DNA of 64,000 nucleotides from Nitrospira sp. Its GTDB lineage: Bacteria > Nitrospirota > Nitrospiria > Nitrospirales > UBA8639. The stretch spans positions 1-64,000 of the forward strand of contig WTGX01000028.1 of NCBI GenBank assembly GCA_011523385.1. The letters are read 5' to 3'. The translations under genes were made by a program, and so were the position numbers. Positions 1 to 9,235 of the stretch are shown here, piece after piece; positions within the stretch are counted from its first letter, which is position 1, and every line of letters starts with the position of its first letter. The notes beneath the pieces are model-generated. The model saw only the letters and a list, made by a program, of their open reading frames with translations. It ran no database searches and was not told the origin of the DNA.

Positions 1-115
1 CGGGCTGGCTGACGGCCAACGGAACTTGCCCCATCGTCAACATCACGCCGACGACCAAGGCAGAGAGAAGAATGCCGAACACCAATCCTTTGTTACGCGT
101 CTGCACCACTCTCAT
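1..115 (-). CDS. Exported protein, N-terminal fragment
   Basis: Only the first 38 codons are in the window; the gene runs off the left edge on the minus strand. The ATG at 115-113 is preceded by a strong Shine-Dalgarno (AAAGGAGG, about ten bases upstream). The translation begins MRVVQTRNKGLVFGILLSAL and continues with more hydrophobic residues, a typical signal peptide or membrane anchor. It lies about 110 bases downstream of the TorD-like chaperone gene, so it may belong to the same respiratory molybdoenzyme region. Nothing more can be said about its function from this fragment. Confidence 0.6.
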   Translation of the reverse strand, partial: MRVVQTRNKGLVFGILLSALVVGVMLTMGQVPLAVSQP

Positions 116-227
116 AATGACGCATCCTCCTTTGATAAAGATTAAAACAAAAATAACTGCGGACTACCCACTTCCTCTGGAACTGCACTACAGTTACTAC
201 TCAACAACTTCTTGCACGCTTTCCAAC

Positions 228-1190
228 TTACGCCGAACCGGACTGCCCCGATTCCGGCTTCTCTTTGTCCAAATAGGCCTGAGCCCCTACCTCATCCATC
301 AGGAGACTGAGTTCATTGCCTTTATCCTGCGCTCCACATTCGAAGGAGATGCCTTCCGGAGAGACAAAACTAGCCGGACGGTAATCCGTTTCCGAGTATG
401 GTTGAGGCGTTACGCCCAAATAGGCAATTTCAAAAGCTACCCATTGAGAAGTCAGATCCGCCACAAGTTTATAGAACCCGTACTCAGCCTTTTTCTTCAA
501 CATACCTGAAAATAACGGCACCCATCTTCCCACGTGTTCCTTCACGAATTTCTTTTCGGCCTCGACCACCGTCTTGAGTTTTTCCGGGCCATCATGGCAC
601 AGCGCATACGATTCTTTGTAGGCCAGAAAATGTAAAAACTCGAGTTCCACGCTCAAATGATCCAGACGTTCGTGGATGTCCTGGGAAAGCTGGACACCAA
701 AGGCCGAATAAAATCCGGCAATATCTCCCATGACGTAGGATTGGCCAAACACGTGATCATTCCCGAACAGGGTCTCATACGGCGGGCAGTCCAAAGCGAT
801 GACGTTACTGAACACCCTCCGGTGTTCATCCCTCAGGTCCTGGATATCCCAATTCATGCCCTCGGATGAAACCCAATTCTCGACCTCGTCGAAATGATCC
901 GAGATCCCCTGCAGGACTTCCTCGGTTGCCTGATCTGCAGGAGCCGGCAAAGCCGCTTTCAAACTGTTGAGGGCAGCTCGTCCATCCTCTACCAACTCTC
1001 CGCTTTGCAGATAATCCAAAAACTCATCGTCTTCGGGATACAGATAACTCCAAGACAGAAGAAGATAGAACTTGCTTCTGGCTAAAGCCCGCTCAACGGC
1101 CGGAGAGTCTTTTACCGACGACCCGACTGGTGGAGAGATGGAAGAGGTTGCCGCCCCCCCGTTTTGTTCTTCCGTAACTTTCGTGGCCAT
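228..1190 (-). CDS. TorD/NarJ-family molybdoenzyme maturation chaperone
   Basis: 320 residues, all-helical in character. Proteins of this family are cytoplasmic chaperones that bind the signal peptide or apoprotein of molybdenum oxidoreductases (Nar, Tor, DMSO reductase, Nxr) and hold it until cofactor is inserted. The family signature is visible as LDHLSVELEFLHFLAYKE, the usual acidic/His motif, preceded by CPPYETLFG. The first 30 residues are low-complexity and not part of the fold. The ATG at 1190 follows GGAGG closely. A strong promoter lies at 1295-1323. The neighbouring NapG-like ferredoxin and the more distant mobA fit a molybdoenzyme client, possibly nitrite oxidoreductase, but the client itself is not in the window. 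Confidence 0.82.
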   Translation of the reverse strand: MATKVTEEQNGGAATSSISPPVGSSVKDSPAVERALARSKFYLLLSWSYLYPEDDEFLDYLQSGELVEDGRAALNSLKAALPAPADQATEEVLQGISDHFDEVENWVSSEGMNWDIQDLRDEHRRVFSNVIALDCPPYETLFGNDHVFGQSYVMGDIAGFYSAFGVQLSQDIHERLDHLSVELEFLHFLAYKESYALCHDGPEKLKTVVEAEKKFVKEHVGRWVPLFSGMLKKKAEYGFYKLVADLTSQWVAFEIAYLGVTPQPYSETDYRPASFVSPEGISFECGAQDKGNELSLLMDEVGAQAYLDKEKPESGQSGSA

Positions 1191-1294
1191 AAACCTCCGC
1201 TTGTCTCAACAGGAACAGCCCATGTTCCCATCCCTCAAATAAATACAATAAATACAACTCATCCGTGGACTCCTCGCCACCGGAAGTGGGGCAG

Positions 1295-1323
1295 ATAATA
1301 GGCCAACTGCTGATTGAAGTCAA
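1295..1323 (-). promoter_or_regulatory. Sigma-70-type promoter for the TorD-like chaperone gene
   Basis: Read on the minus strand, TTGACT is followed after exactly 17 bases by TATTAT. This leaves a leader of roughly 100 bases before the ATG at 1190. It lies in the 235-base gap after the ferredoxin gene, so the chaperone can be expressed independently of it. Confidence 0.6.
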
Positions 1324-1425
1324 GTTCTAAAACCGGCAAAAACCGGGATGGAACGCGCAAACGATTCAGGAACGATGCCTGTTCCCATTTGAGGACCCGG
1401 GAAGTCTACGCCTGTCAACTTAAGG

Positions 1426-2073
1426 TCATGCCCCTAATCTTGCCGGAACGACCCTGATCGCCACGTGATCATTCACGGTTTTACAAATATGCTCGCAAAT
1501 CCCGCACCCAACGCATCGGGCCGCTTCAACCCTGATGGCCAGCGAAGCAAAATCCATCACAAGGGCCTGCGTCGGGCACGCAGCCACACACGCGTTGCAG
1601 CCCTGCCCGGCCGTACAGATCCTTTGGGAAACGACGGCGATGCCCAGGTTGACGTCCCCGATGTCGCCGACGGGACGAAGCGCCTCCGGTTCGCAGGCGG
1701 CGATACACGGAAAATCTTCACAAAGGTAACAGGGCTGTTCGTCAGGATAGATGACCGGGGTCTCTCTTCGCTCAGAGCCGTCGGAATCGTGGTGGTCTTT
1801 GAGGACGCGGATGCTGTCGTGCGGGCACGCGTCGACACATTCTCCGCAGCCCGTGCAGCTCTCAAGAAACCGGGCTTCCTCAAGCGCGCCCGGCGGCCGC
1901 AACCAATCGGTTCGTCTTTTTTCCGGTTGTTCCTCTTGGACGTCTTCCGCGTCCCGGTGCTTGACGTACTCATGCACGGTCACACCCAAGGAAACAACAC
2001 TCTGTTTGAGAAAATTCCTGCGCCCGTAGGACGGCTCAGGATGCTTGGAGGACCCCGGAGGAGATTGTGCCAT
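1426..2073 (-). CDS. NapG-like ferredoxin with four [4Fe-4S] clusters
   Basis: 215 residues. The N-terminus has a twin-arginine motif (GRRNFLKQ), although the following stretch is only weakly hydrophobic. Four cysteine clusters are visible in order: CTGCGECVDACP, CYLCEDFPCIAAC, CTAGQGCNACVAACP and CVGCGICEHIC. This is the arrangement of NapG/NapF-type electron-transfer proteins, which carry electrons between the quinone pool and periplasmic molybdoenzymes. The gene sits upstream of the TorD-like chaperone on the same strand, so a role in the same respiratory enzyme is likely. Whether it is exported by Tat or stays in the cytoplasm is not certain from the sequence. Confidence 0.8.
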   Translation of the reverse strand: MAQSPPGSSKHPEPSYGRRNFLKQSVVSLGVTVHEYVKHRDAEDVQEEQPEKRRTDWLRPPGALEEARFLESCTGCGECVDACPHDSIRVLKDHHDSDGSERRETPVIYPDEQPCYLCEDFPCIAACEPEALRPVGDIGDVNLGIAVVSQRICTAGQGCNACVAACPTQALVMDFASLAIRVEAARCVGCGICEHICKTVNDHVAIRVVPARLGA

Positions 2074-2178
2074 GCACCGGCCCTTGTTTCATGCGATCAA
2101 TTGGGTGAGCACCGACGCGACTCGGGCTCTCGATTCCTCATCGCGCTACGAGAGACGAACCGGCATGGGCCGTTGCGC

Positions 2179-3180
2179 CTAAACGACGCCTGCGGCACGA
2201 AGCCTGTAGACCTCTACGCAACGGTCGCAGGCACCATACTCGACGTCCCATCCCGGATGATTTTCCCTGATATAATCCAACACGTAGGGTTCAACTTTTT
2301 CTTCAAGATCCTCAACCCAGGAATAGGTGGGGAATCGACAGAGCGGACACGGAAATCCTGGCATCAGCAAGGGTTTGGCCGGCACGTCCGCCGGCAGTTC
2401 ACCTTCTTCAACCTCCACGGCCCGCTCCATCACGCGGATGGTATCTTGAGACATTTCCACCAATTCGGCATGGGTGAAATATTCCGTCTGCCAAAGCCCC
2501 TCGAACACCGATTCAACTTGCGTGGGCGGGATCTTCCGGTACCAGGAACGAAATTCCCGCAACCGGTACTCCCGGCTGAACATCGGTTCCTTCCCGGACC
2601 GGGCGATCCGGCTGTCGACGTGTAAGCTCCACAGGACCCGGTAACGGTTCAGGAGGAGATGCTCTTCGCCCGGATTCATACCGACTTTCGTGTCGGGATC
2701 ATATCCAAACGCAGAATCAAGCATATCGGAGATGTGCGTGAATTCATGGCGGAGATACCGATTAATGGCCGGGTCGTAAAACCGCCTGGGGATCAACTTG
2801 ATTCCGACGCCCTTTTGCCCCTTTTCCTCAAATTGACGGGCCAGTTTCTCCTCCACGGTCCCCCATTTTCTAAGGATGTCCACGCCTTCCTGATCTTCTT
2901 TCAGCACGCCTCGAACGAGCACGATGCCAATTTTTTCCTTCAAGTCGGGAAATTCTTCGAAACCGTCTCTCAAAATGTCGGCAAAGCCCCATTTGGCAAA
3001 AAGGTGCTGATAGAGTTTCTTGAATTCCGGCTCACGGTCGTCCAGGGAAAATTTCTCGTAAATCGGGTCGGCTACTTCATGGAACTCATTGTAATAGGTG
3101 GGATCTCCCTCCCGCTCGGTTTTTTCGGCGAACGAGTCAATGACTTCTTGAAGCAATGCCGGCTGAAATCGAATGTCCAT
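2179..3180 (-). CDS. Unrecognised protein with HExxH motif and C-terminal cysteine pairs
   Basis: 333 residues, soluble, no signal peptide. I do not recognise the family. Two possible metal sites are visible. One is RHEFTHISDMLD near residue 165, which contains the HExxH signature of zinc metallopeptidases. The other is a pair of CxxC motifs near the C-terminus (CPLC and CDRC) that could form a zinc ribbon. The ATG at 3180 has AGGAG seven bases upstream. It stands upstream of the ferredoxin and chaperone genes on the same strand and may help mature or turn over the same enzyme, but that is only context. A chance HExxH match is possible. Confidence 0.55.
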   Translation of the reverse strand: MDIRFQPALLQEVIDSFAEKTEREGDPTYYNEFHEVADPIYEKFSLDDREPEFKKLYQHLFAKWGFADILRDGFEEFPDLKEKIGIVLVRGVLKEDQEGVDILRKWGTVEEKLARQFEEKGQKGVGIKLIPRRFYDPAINRYLRHEFTHISDMLDSAFGYDPDTKVGMNPGEEHLLLNRYRVLWSLHVDSRIARSGKEPMFSREYRLREFRSWYRKIPPTQVESVFEGLWQTEYFTHAELVEMSQDTIRVMERAVEVEEGELPADVPAKPLLMPGFPCPLCRFPTYSWVEDLEEKVEPYVLDYIRENHPGWDVEYGACDRCVEVYRLRAAGVV

Positions 3181-3267
3181 CCCCTCACTCCTTACCTGTC
3201 CCGGCTGCTGTCTTGACGGCCCGTGCCCACAAGCCGGAAACCGTCTTGTGCCGCCTGCCGCACTTGC

Positions 3268-3297
3268 TTGACGACGCCGGTAACGGCTCGCTAGTAT
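3268..3297 (+). promoter_or_regulatory. Candidate promoter for the WD40 gene
   Basis: TTGACG and TAGTAT are separated by 18 bases, in the gap between the divergent HExxH gene and the WD40 gene. The predicted start lies about 85 bases before the ATG at 3391. Confidence 0.45.
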
Positions 3298-3390
3298 CCT
3301 TTTCCGAAAACGTCATTGGCATTATAGGCAAGCCTGTTTTTTCAACGCAAGGCCCCGGTGACGGAGATCACACTGAAAGGATTTCGGTTT

Positions 3391-4488
3391 ATGACTCAAC
3401 CTCCGCTCCCACACATGGCACCCCCAACGTTCACGGAAGAACCCAAACGTGAACTGCCACCGATAGACGCATTGGAATATTGGAAGGCCGGCATCCATGA
3501 AATCCGGACCTTTCGAGGACATTCCCACGGCGTCTGGGACGTGGCGTATTCCCCCGATGGCTTGACGCTCGTCAGCGGAGGCGCAGACAGGTTTCTCCGC
3601 ATCTGGGAAATCGAAACCGGCCGCCTGCTCAAAGCCCTGAAAGGACACACCAACGATATCCGGCAAGTCGCCTTCAGTCCGGATGGCCAGATCCTCGCCA
3701 CCGGCAGTGACGACAGAACGATCCGGCTCTGGAACTCTCACACGGGGGAAACCATACGCCTGCTGTTTACACAATACGATCACGCGGTCGCCAGCCTCTC
3801 CTTCTCCCCGGACGGCTTGATGCTGGCCCGGGCCGGACAGAATAAAGACATCAAAATCTGGGAAATCACCACCGGCACCGAAGTCATGACGCTCCTTGGG
3901 AAAGATCAATATGACCATCACTGGACGGTCTGCACGGCGTTTTCTCCGGATGGCATTCACTTGGTTGGCGGTAGTGACATCGGCAAATTGAAGTTATACG
4001 AAGTCCTGCCCAGCGGGGAAGAGAAACTCGTGCATGACGGCCATTGGCGCGACGAACCCGATGACGAAGAGACCGAACAGCGAGGATTTTTCGTGGATGA
4101 ACAGGGTGGATTTCAAAAACCCATGGAATATTGGATCGGCGCGATCGCGTTTACGCCGGACGGCAAGACCATGATCACCGGAAGCCGGGACACGGCGATC
4201 AAATATTTCGAGATGCCCGACATGAAAGAGGTCCATACCGTGAAAGGGCATTCCGAATGGGTGCGAGGCTTGCTCGTTTCTCCGGACGGGAAACTCCTGG
4301 TGAGCTGCAGTGACGACCACACCATCAAGATGTGGGACATTCAGACCCGACGACAGGTTCGCGTGATCAAGGACCACAAAGGTCCGGTCAGAGGCATTGC
4401 CTTTTCCCCGGATGCCCGGTATCTCGCCAGCGCTTCCTGGGACCGCACAGTAAAATTGTGGAAAGGGGGAGACGAGTCGGAAGGCTGA
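3391..4488 (+). CDS. WD40-repeat beta-propeller protein
   Basis: 365 residues made almost wholly of seven WD40 blades, enough for one closed propeller. Each blade shows the FSPDG turn and most end in an IW/LW pair, for example VAYSPDGLTLVSGGADRFLR and IAFSPDARYLASASWDRTVK. Blade four to five carries an acidic insertion around residues 215-240. There is no signal peptide, so it is probably cytoplasmic. The start chosen is the ATG with AAAGGA nine bases upstream; an in-frame GTG lies 11 codons earlier without such a site. Such proteins act as interaction scaffolds. The partner is unknown; it is convergent with the two-component pair that follows. Confidence 0.85.
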   Translation: MTQPPLPHMAPPTFTEEPKRELPPIDALEYWKAGIHEIRTFRGHSHGVWDVAYSPDGLTLVSGGADRFLRIWEIETGRLLKALKGHTNDIRQVAFSPDGQILATGSDDRTIRLWNSHTGETIRLLFTQYDHAVASLSFSPDGLMLARAGQNKDIKIWEITTGTEVMTLLGKDQYDHHWTVCTAFSPDGIHLVGGSDIGKLKLYEVLPSGEEKLVHDGHWRDEPDDEETEQRGFFVDEQGGFQKPMEYWIGAIAFTPDGKTMITGSRDTAIKYFEMPDMKEVHTVKGHSEWVRGLLVSPDGKLLVSCSDDHTIKMWDIQTRRQVRVIKDHKGPVRGIAFSPDARYLASASWDRTVKLWKGGDESEG

Positions 4489-4505
4489 CCCCGACCCAAA
4501 CCTCT

Positions 4506-5948
4506 TTAGCCGGACGACTCGTCGCCGTCATCGCCATCCGGGATGACGAGACCGTAGCGTTTGCATTTTTCCCACAAAGCTTTGCGCGAAAGGCCCAATG
4601 ATTTTGAGGCCGCGGTTCGACTCCACCCTTCCCGCTCCAACACGACCAGGATATAGTCCCGTTCACAACGTTCACGCACTTCGGCAAGCGTGCCTTGTTG
4701 CCGGGCATTCGTTGCGTTCGACAACCCTTCCTGACAAAATGCACATGCGGATTGCACCGGCCCTCCCAGAAAAGGACACCCGCTTTGGCCGCAGAGGTCC
4801 CACACCTGGATTTCATCGCCTTCCTGCGCCAGCGCCACCGCCCGTTCAATTGTGTTTTCCAATTCACGAACGTTACCCGGAAAGGAATAACGGAGGAGCA
4901 CGTCCCGTGACGTTGCGGAAAACCCCTTCATGACACGCGAGATCCGGCTCATGCTCCGTTGCAGAAGATGTTCGGCCAGAACGAGAATATCTTCCTTCCG
5001 TTCCCTCAGAGGCGGAAGGGCCACCTGTACGACGTTGAGGCGATAGAACAGGTCTTCACGAAATCGTCCGGCTTCGACCTCTTTCTTTAAATTTTTTTGC
5101 GTGGCGCAGACCAGCCGGACGTCGCTGTTGATCGTCTCCGTGCCCCCGACCCGTTCGAACCGTTTTTCCTGCAAAACCCGGAGAAGTTTGACCTGGACCA
5201 TCGGGGAAATTTCTCCGATCTCGTCCAAAAACAAGGTGCCCTTATGGGCCAATTCAAACCGGCCCAGCCGTTGCTTCATGGCTCCGGTAAAGGCGCCTTT
5301 CTCATGCCCGAATAATTCGGCTTCCAGCAAGGTTTCCGGCAAAGCGGCACAGCTCACTTTAATGAGGGCCTGTCCGGCGCGCGGGCTGTTTCGGTGAATG
5401 GCATTCGCAATGACTTCTTTCCCCGTCCCGCTTTCACCAAAAATCAACACGGTGGCATCGGTGGTGGCGACCAGTTTGACTTTTTCCAGAACCTGCCGCA
5501 TCTGTTCGTTTTTGCCCACCATGCCGCCGAAATTGAATTTTCCTTCGAGTTCCTGTCGAAGGGCCGTGTTCTCTTGCCGCAACGCCTGGACCTTGGTCGC
5601 GCGATCCACGACGAGCAATAGTTCATCCATGGAAAACGGCTTGGTGACGTAATCATAGGCCCCGAGTTTCATGGCTTGAACCGCCGTGTCAACCGAGCCG
5701 TGCGCGGTGATCACAATGACCTCGGTTTCAGAAGAGGATTCTTTGCAGACCCGGACGACCTCAAGACCATCGCTTCGAGGCATTCTCAAATCGGTGATCA
5801 CCAAGTCATATCGACTCGTTTTAATTTGCTTTATGCCTTCCTCGCCGTTGGATGCTTCCCGGACCTGATATCCCGCGGCTTTAAGCGCGTCCAACATGGA
5901 CAACCGCATCAGTGGCTCGTCGTCGATGATGAGGATCGACCGGGACAT
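4506..5948 (-). CDS. NtrC-family sigma-54-dependent response regulator
   Basis: 480 residues in the classical order: receiver domain with phosphoacceptor Asp53 (DLVITDLRMP), AAA+ sigma-54 activator domain with Walker A GESGTGKE near 172 and the sigma-54 contact loop GAFTGA near 227, and a C-terminal Fis-type helix-turn-helix (SRTAASKSLGLSRKALWEK). It should activate promoters read by RNA polymerase with sigma-54 when phosphorylated by the kinase encoded just upstream; the two genes overlap by one base (TGATG), so they are translationally coupled. An oddity is a cysteine-rich linker near 384-406 with spacing C-x4-C-x10-C-x2-C between the AAA+ and DNA-binding domains. Confidence 0.93.
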   Translation of the reverse strand: MSRSILIIDDEPLMRLSMLDALKAAGYQVREASNGEEGIKQIKTSRYDLVITDLRMPRSDGLEVVRVCKESSSETEVIVITAHGSVDTAVQAMKLGAYDYVTKPFSMDELLLVVDRATKVQALRQENTALRQELEGKFNFGGMVGKNEQMRQVLEKVKLVATTDATVLIFGESGTGKEVIANAIHRNSPRAGQALIKVSCAALPETLLEAELFGHEKGAFTGAMKQRLGRFELAHKGTLFLDEIGEISPMVQVKLLRVLQEKRFERVGGTETINSDVRLVCATQKNLKKEVEAGRFREDLFYRLNVVQVALPPLRERKEDILVLAEHLLQRSMSRISRVMKGFSATSRDVLLRYSFPGNVRELENTIERAVALAQEGDEIQVWDLCGQSGCPFLGGPVQSACAFCQEGLSNATNARQQGTLAEVRERCERDYILVVLEREGWSRTAASKSLGLSRKALWEKCKRYGLVIPDGDDGDESSG

Positions 5949-8900
5949 CAGAAGACCTTCACCAATGCGGCCCGGTTGGCACTCAAGGGCAGACTCACGG
6001 TAAACACGGTTCCTTTCCCGACTTCACTTTCCACGGTCAACTGGCCACCGTGCCGTTCCACGATACCCAAACTCACCGACAACCCCAGGCCTGTGCCCTC
6101 ACCCGTGCCTTTCGTCGTAAAAAACGGATCGAAAATATGGGGCCTGACCTCGGGGTCGATGCCCGACCCGGTATCCCCCACGTCGATTTCACAGCGCTCG
6201 TGGGCGGCCCGGGTTTGCAGGATGATCGAACCGCCTTCGTCGGTCGCCTGGACGGCATTGAGAATCAGGTTCGTTAATACCTGTTCGATCATTTGCGGAT
6301 CGACAAACAAAGGCGGCAGGTCGTCGTCATAGACTTTGTGTAACTGAAGACGTTTCTCGGCAATGGCATGGGTCGTCAACACCAGGACACGGTCGACCAA
6401 TCCGTTCATGTCATTCATGGAAAACTCCGGCTCGTGTTGCTGGGAGAAGTCCAACAATTGCCGGACGATCTTTTGAGCGCGCCGAAGCCCGTCTTCCATA
6501 TAGGTAAAATATTCTTCCTGGCGTTCGGACGGCAGCGTGCCTTTCCTGATGTTATAGAGACAATTCAAAATCCCGCCCAACGGGTTGTTGATCTCATGCG
6601 CCACCCCGGCGGCCAGCTTCCCGACGGAGGCCAATCGCTCGGCGTTTCGAAATTGCTCTTCCATGAGCTTTCTGTCCGTAATATCCCGGGCGATGCCCAG
6701 CACACCGATCACGTTGTGCCGTTCGTTTTCCAACGGCGACACACTGACCAACACCGACCGAAGCTCCCCGCTCTGACTGATCACCTCCACTTCGTATTCC
6801 TGTTTAACCTCCAGCTCCAGGATGTCTTTAAGACGACGACTGCGATGGCGCTTGGCGAGTAAGGTCAAGAACGGCCGTCCCAGCAGATCTTCTTTGCGAT
6901 AGCCCCAATTCTCCACCTTGTTGTTCACGTAGGTAAATCGTTGATCACGATCAAGCGTGTAGATCACGTCATTGGCGTTTTCGAGCAAGCTTTCCAAGTA
7001 TTTCTGCGTTTTCTGAATCTCCAGAGTCCGGCCCTGAACCTTCTCCTCCAGTTCTTCACTGTACCGCTGGAGCCGTTCTTCCAACAGCTTTCGTTCCGTA
7101 ATGTCACGGAGCTGTACCATAATCGAAAGCGTCGAGCCTTCTCCCACGCGAATCACGTCCATTTCCACGGACCGCAACTTCCCCGGGGCGTCAAACACTT
7201 CCAATTCCGTAGCCGGGATTTTCTCTTCGCCGGACACCACCGTGGCCAGCAACTGTCTGACCGTTTCCTTATACGAGTCCGGCACGAGCGTCAGTACGGA
7301 TTGAGAAAGCAAGGTTTCCTGTTTATAGCCAAACACCTCTTGTTCGCGTTCGTTCACCGCCACGATGCCACCAGCCGGGTCCACCATGAAGATCGAATCC
7401 GCCGAGCGGTCAAAGAGCACACGATACCGCTTTTCCGATTCGGAGAGTTGCTGCGTTTGAGCGGCCACTTCCTGTTCCAGGTGCGTGGTATACCGGTCGA
7501 CCTGTCGTTGCAGCGCCTTCCTTTCAGTCACGTCCCTCACGAACGCACGCGTGTACACCAGGTCGCCCGTGTCCGAATCGATCAGGGCCGTGGAATGAAT
7601 TTCGACGTCGATCGGGGTCCCGTCTCTCGTAAGAAACACCGTTTCAAGCGAACTTCGAGGTTGCGTGGGCAGCCGGTTGACGTAGTCGAGTGCTTCCGCC
7701 TTCCTCTCCGCAGGCAGAATATCCCACAAATGCATCGAAAGCATTTCCAGCAACGTGAAGCCCAATTTTTCCAATTCGGTTTGATTGACGTGCACAAAAC
7801 GGCCGGTCTTGTCGATTTGATGAATCATCTCGGGAGAATTCTCGATCAGGTCACGATAGCGTTCCTCGAGGAGACGGATTTCCGCCATTTGCGTATTCAA
7901 CTGCGAGAACGACTGTTTCAGGTTGACGGCCATTTTATTGAAGGCATGAGACAGCGCTTCAATTTCGTCGCCGGTCTTCAGGACGAGAGGATGATCCCAA
8001 TTGCCCGCGCCGATTCGCTGCACGCCTTCATGCAAGGTTTGAATCGGGCTCACAAGTTTTCTGGCCACGATCAGGCCCGCCAACCACAAAATACCCAACA
8101 CCACGACGCCATACATGGCCACTTTCACCAGCAGTTGCCGCAGGGGGGCATATGTCTCCTGGGGATTCTGCCGCACAATCGTCAGCCATTGTCTGCCCTG
8201 GAAACTCTCGGCGGCCAAGGTTTCCGGAATCCGCAAATGGGCGTATCCGACAAGGGAATCCCTCGCGCCATGGGTATCCTGCGTCACGTGAACCCATCCG
8301 GCCTGCTCTTCGTTAATGGCAGCCACCATGGCGGGATTTGCGGTATGTTGCTCCAGCGACAGGACAGGACAAATCAAGGGGGTCCCATCCACGTCGATGA
8401 GCATGGCGTGGCCGGTGACGCCCGCGGTCACTTCGGAAATCGACCGGAACAACGAATCCCGTCGAAGTACAATACTGACGGTCCCCAGCGCCTGATGACG
8501 GCCTTGATCAAATATAGGAACGGCTACATTCAGGACGTGGGTTCCAAATGAGGGATCGAAGGTCAAGTCACTCACGTAAATCTGGCCTTGGCCCTGCTGA
8601 AACGCGGCCTCCCACCATTCCGTATCCCCGTGGTAAAAGCGCACTTGAGGCAAGGAACTGAGAACCAATGCGCCCTGATTGTCGGTCACCAGAATGCCCA
8701 GGTAGTCCGACTTGCGAACGGCGTGCCAGTCAACCAGGTAATTGGTGGCAATCCTGTTTACAAAGGCGGGAAATTCATGAGGATTCTTTCGCGCCCGCCA
8801 CCGTTCTTTCCATTCTTCGATAAAGGCCTTGATTTTCTCCGACTCTCTTCCTTCATAACTCCGGTTCGCTTCCTTCACCGCGGCGCGAATAAAGGGGATG

Positions 8901-9127
8901 GTGGCCAACTGTTGCGCCTCATTGATGCCCCGCATGATCTGGGTTTCGATTTTTCGCGCCACTTCAACGGCAATGCCCTTAAAATTTGACCCGGTAATTT
9001 CCCGAAGGGCCCGGCGCTCTTCTACGTAGGTGAGGAATAATGAAAGGGCAAGAGGGAGCAGGCCAACCAGTACCATTCCCAGAATCGTTTTGCGCTGGAG
9101 ACTCTGTGACCAAAGCCACCGTTTCAT
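5948..9127 (-). CDS. Membrane sensor histidine kinase, dCache-HAMP-three PAS
   Basis: 1059 residues from the ATG at 9127; an in-frame TTG at 9199 is less likely. Order: transmembrane helix near 17-37, a large periplasmic dCache-type sensor domain to about 340, second transmembrane helix near 340-365, HAMP, three PAS domains, then HisKA with GVAHEINNPLGG near 846 and an HATPase with GDTGSGID near 984 and GTGLGLSVSLGIVERHGG. It should sense a periplasmic ligand and perhaps an intracellular redox or small-molecule signal through PAS, and phosphorylate the sigma-54 regulator with which it is coupled. A TTGACA box lies at 9204-9209 on the minus strand, but its -10 partner is weak. The stimulus is unknown. 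Confidence 0.92.
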   Translation of the reverse strand: MKRWLWSQSLQRKTILGMVLVGLLPLALSLFLTYVEERRALREITGSNFKGIAVEVARKIETQIMRGINEAQQLATIPFIRAAVKEANRSYEGRESEKIKAFIEEWKERWRARKNPHEFPAFVNRIATNYLVDWHAVRKSDYLGILVTDNQGALVLSSLPQVRFYHGDTEWWEAAFQQGQGQIYVSDLTFDPSFGTHVLNVAVPIFDQGRHQALGTVSIVLRRDSLFRSISEVTAGVTGHAMLIDVDGTPLICPVLSLEQHTANPAMVAAINEEQAGWVHVTQDTHGARDSLVGYAHLRIPETLAAESFQGRQWLTIVRQNPQETYAPLRQLLVKVAMYGVVVLGILWLAGLIVARKLVSPIQTLHEGVQRIGAGNWDHPLVLKTGDEIEALSHAFNKMAVNLKQSFSQLNTQMAEIRLLEERYRDLIENSPEMIHQIDKTGRFVHVNQTELEKLGFTLLEMLSMHLWDILPAERKAEALDYVNRLPTQPRSSLETVFLTRDGTPIDVEIHSTALIDSDTGDLVYTRAFVRDVTERKALQRQVDRYTTHLEQEVAAQTQQLSESEKRYRVLFDRSADSIFMVDPAGGIVAVNEREQEVFGYKQETLLSQSVLTLVPDSYKETVRQLLATVVSGEEKIPATELEVFDAPGKLRSVEMDVIRVGEGSTLSIMVQLRDITERKLLEERLQRYSEELEEKVQGRTLEIQKTQKYLESLLENANDVIYTLDRDQRFTYVNNKVENWGYRKEDLLGRPFLTLLAKRHRSRRLKDILELEVKQEYEVEVISQSGELRSVLVSVSPLENERHNVIGVLGIARDITDRKLMEEQFRNAERLASVGKLAAGVAHEINNPLGGILNCLYNIRKGTLPSERQEEYFTYMEDGLRRAQKIVRQLLDFSQQHEPEFSMNDMNGLVDRVLVLTTHAIAEKRLQLHKVYDDDLPPLFVDPQMIEQVLTNLILNAVQATDEGGSIILQTRAAHERCEIDVGDTGSGIDPEVRPHIFDPFFTTKGTGEGTGLGLSVSLGIVERHGGQLTVESEVGKGTVFTVSLPLSANRAALVKVF

Positions 9128-9235
9128 CGCCGGAATACTCCAAAAGACGGACTGGTGCCTAACCGCTGAAGCTCGGGAGAATGTTTTCAGAGAGGGCAAC
9201 CCTTGTCAAGGATGGGGCACCGGACAACGGTGCAT

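Noticed and set aside
1465-2625. A 386-codon plus-strand frame crossing the ferredoxin and HExxH genes
   Set aside because: It overlaps two real minus-strand genes and the gap between them, with no protein-like features.
1-3180. A catalytic nitrite oxidoreductase or other molybdenum enzyme subunit
   Set aside because: Only accessory proteins are present here; no long molybdopterin oxidoreductase frame or beta-subunit ferredoxin lies in the window.
6941-8551. A 536-codon plus-strand frame opposite the histidine kinase gene
   Set aside because: Antisense shadow of a well-supported kinase; no ribosome binding site and no recognisable sequence.
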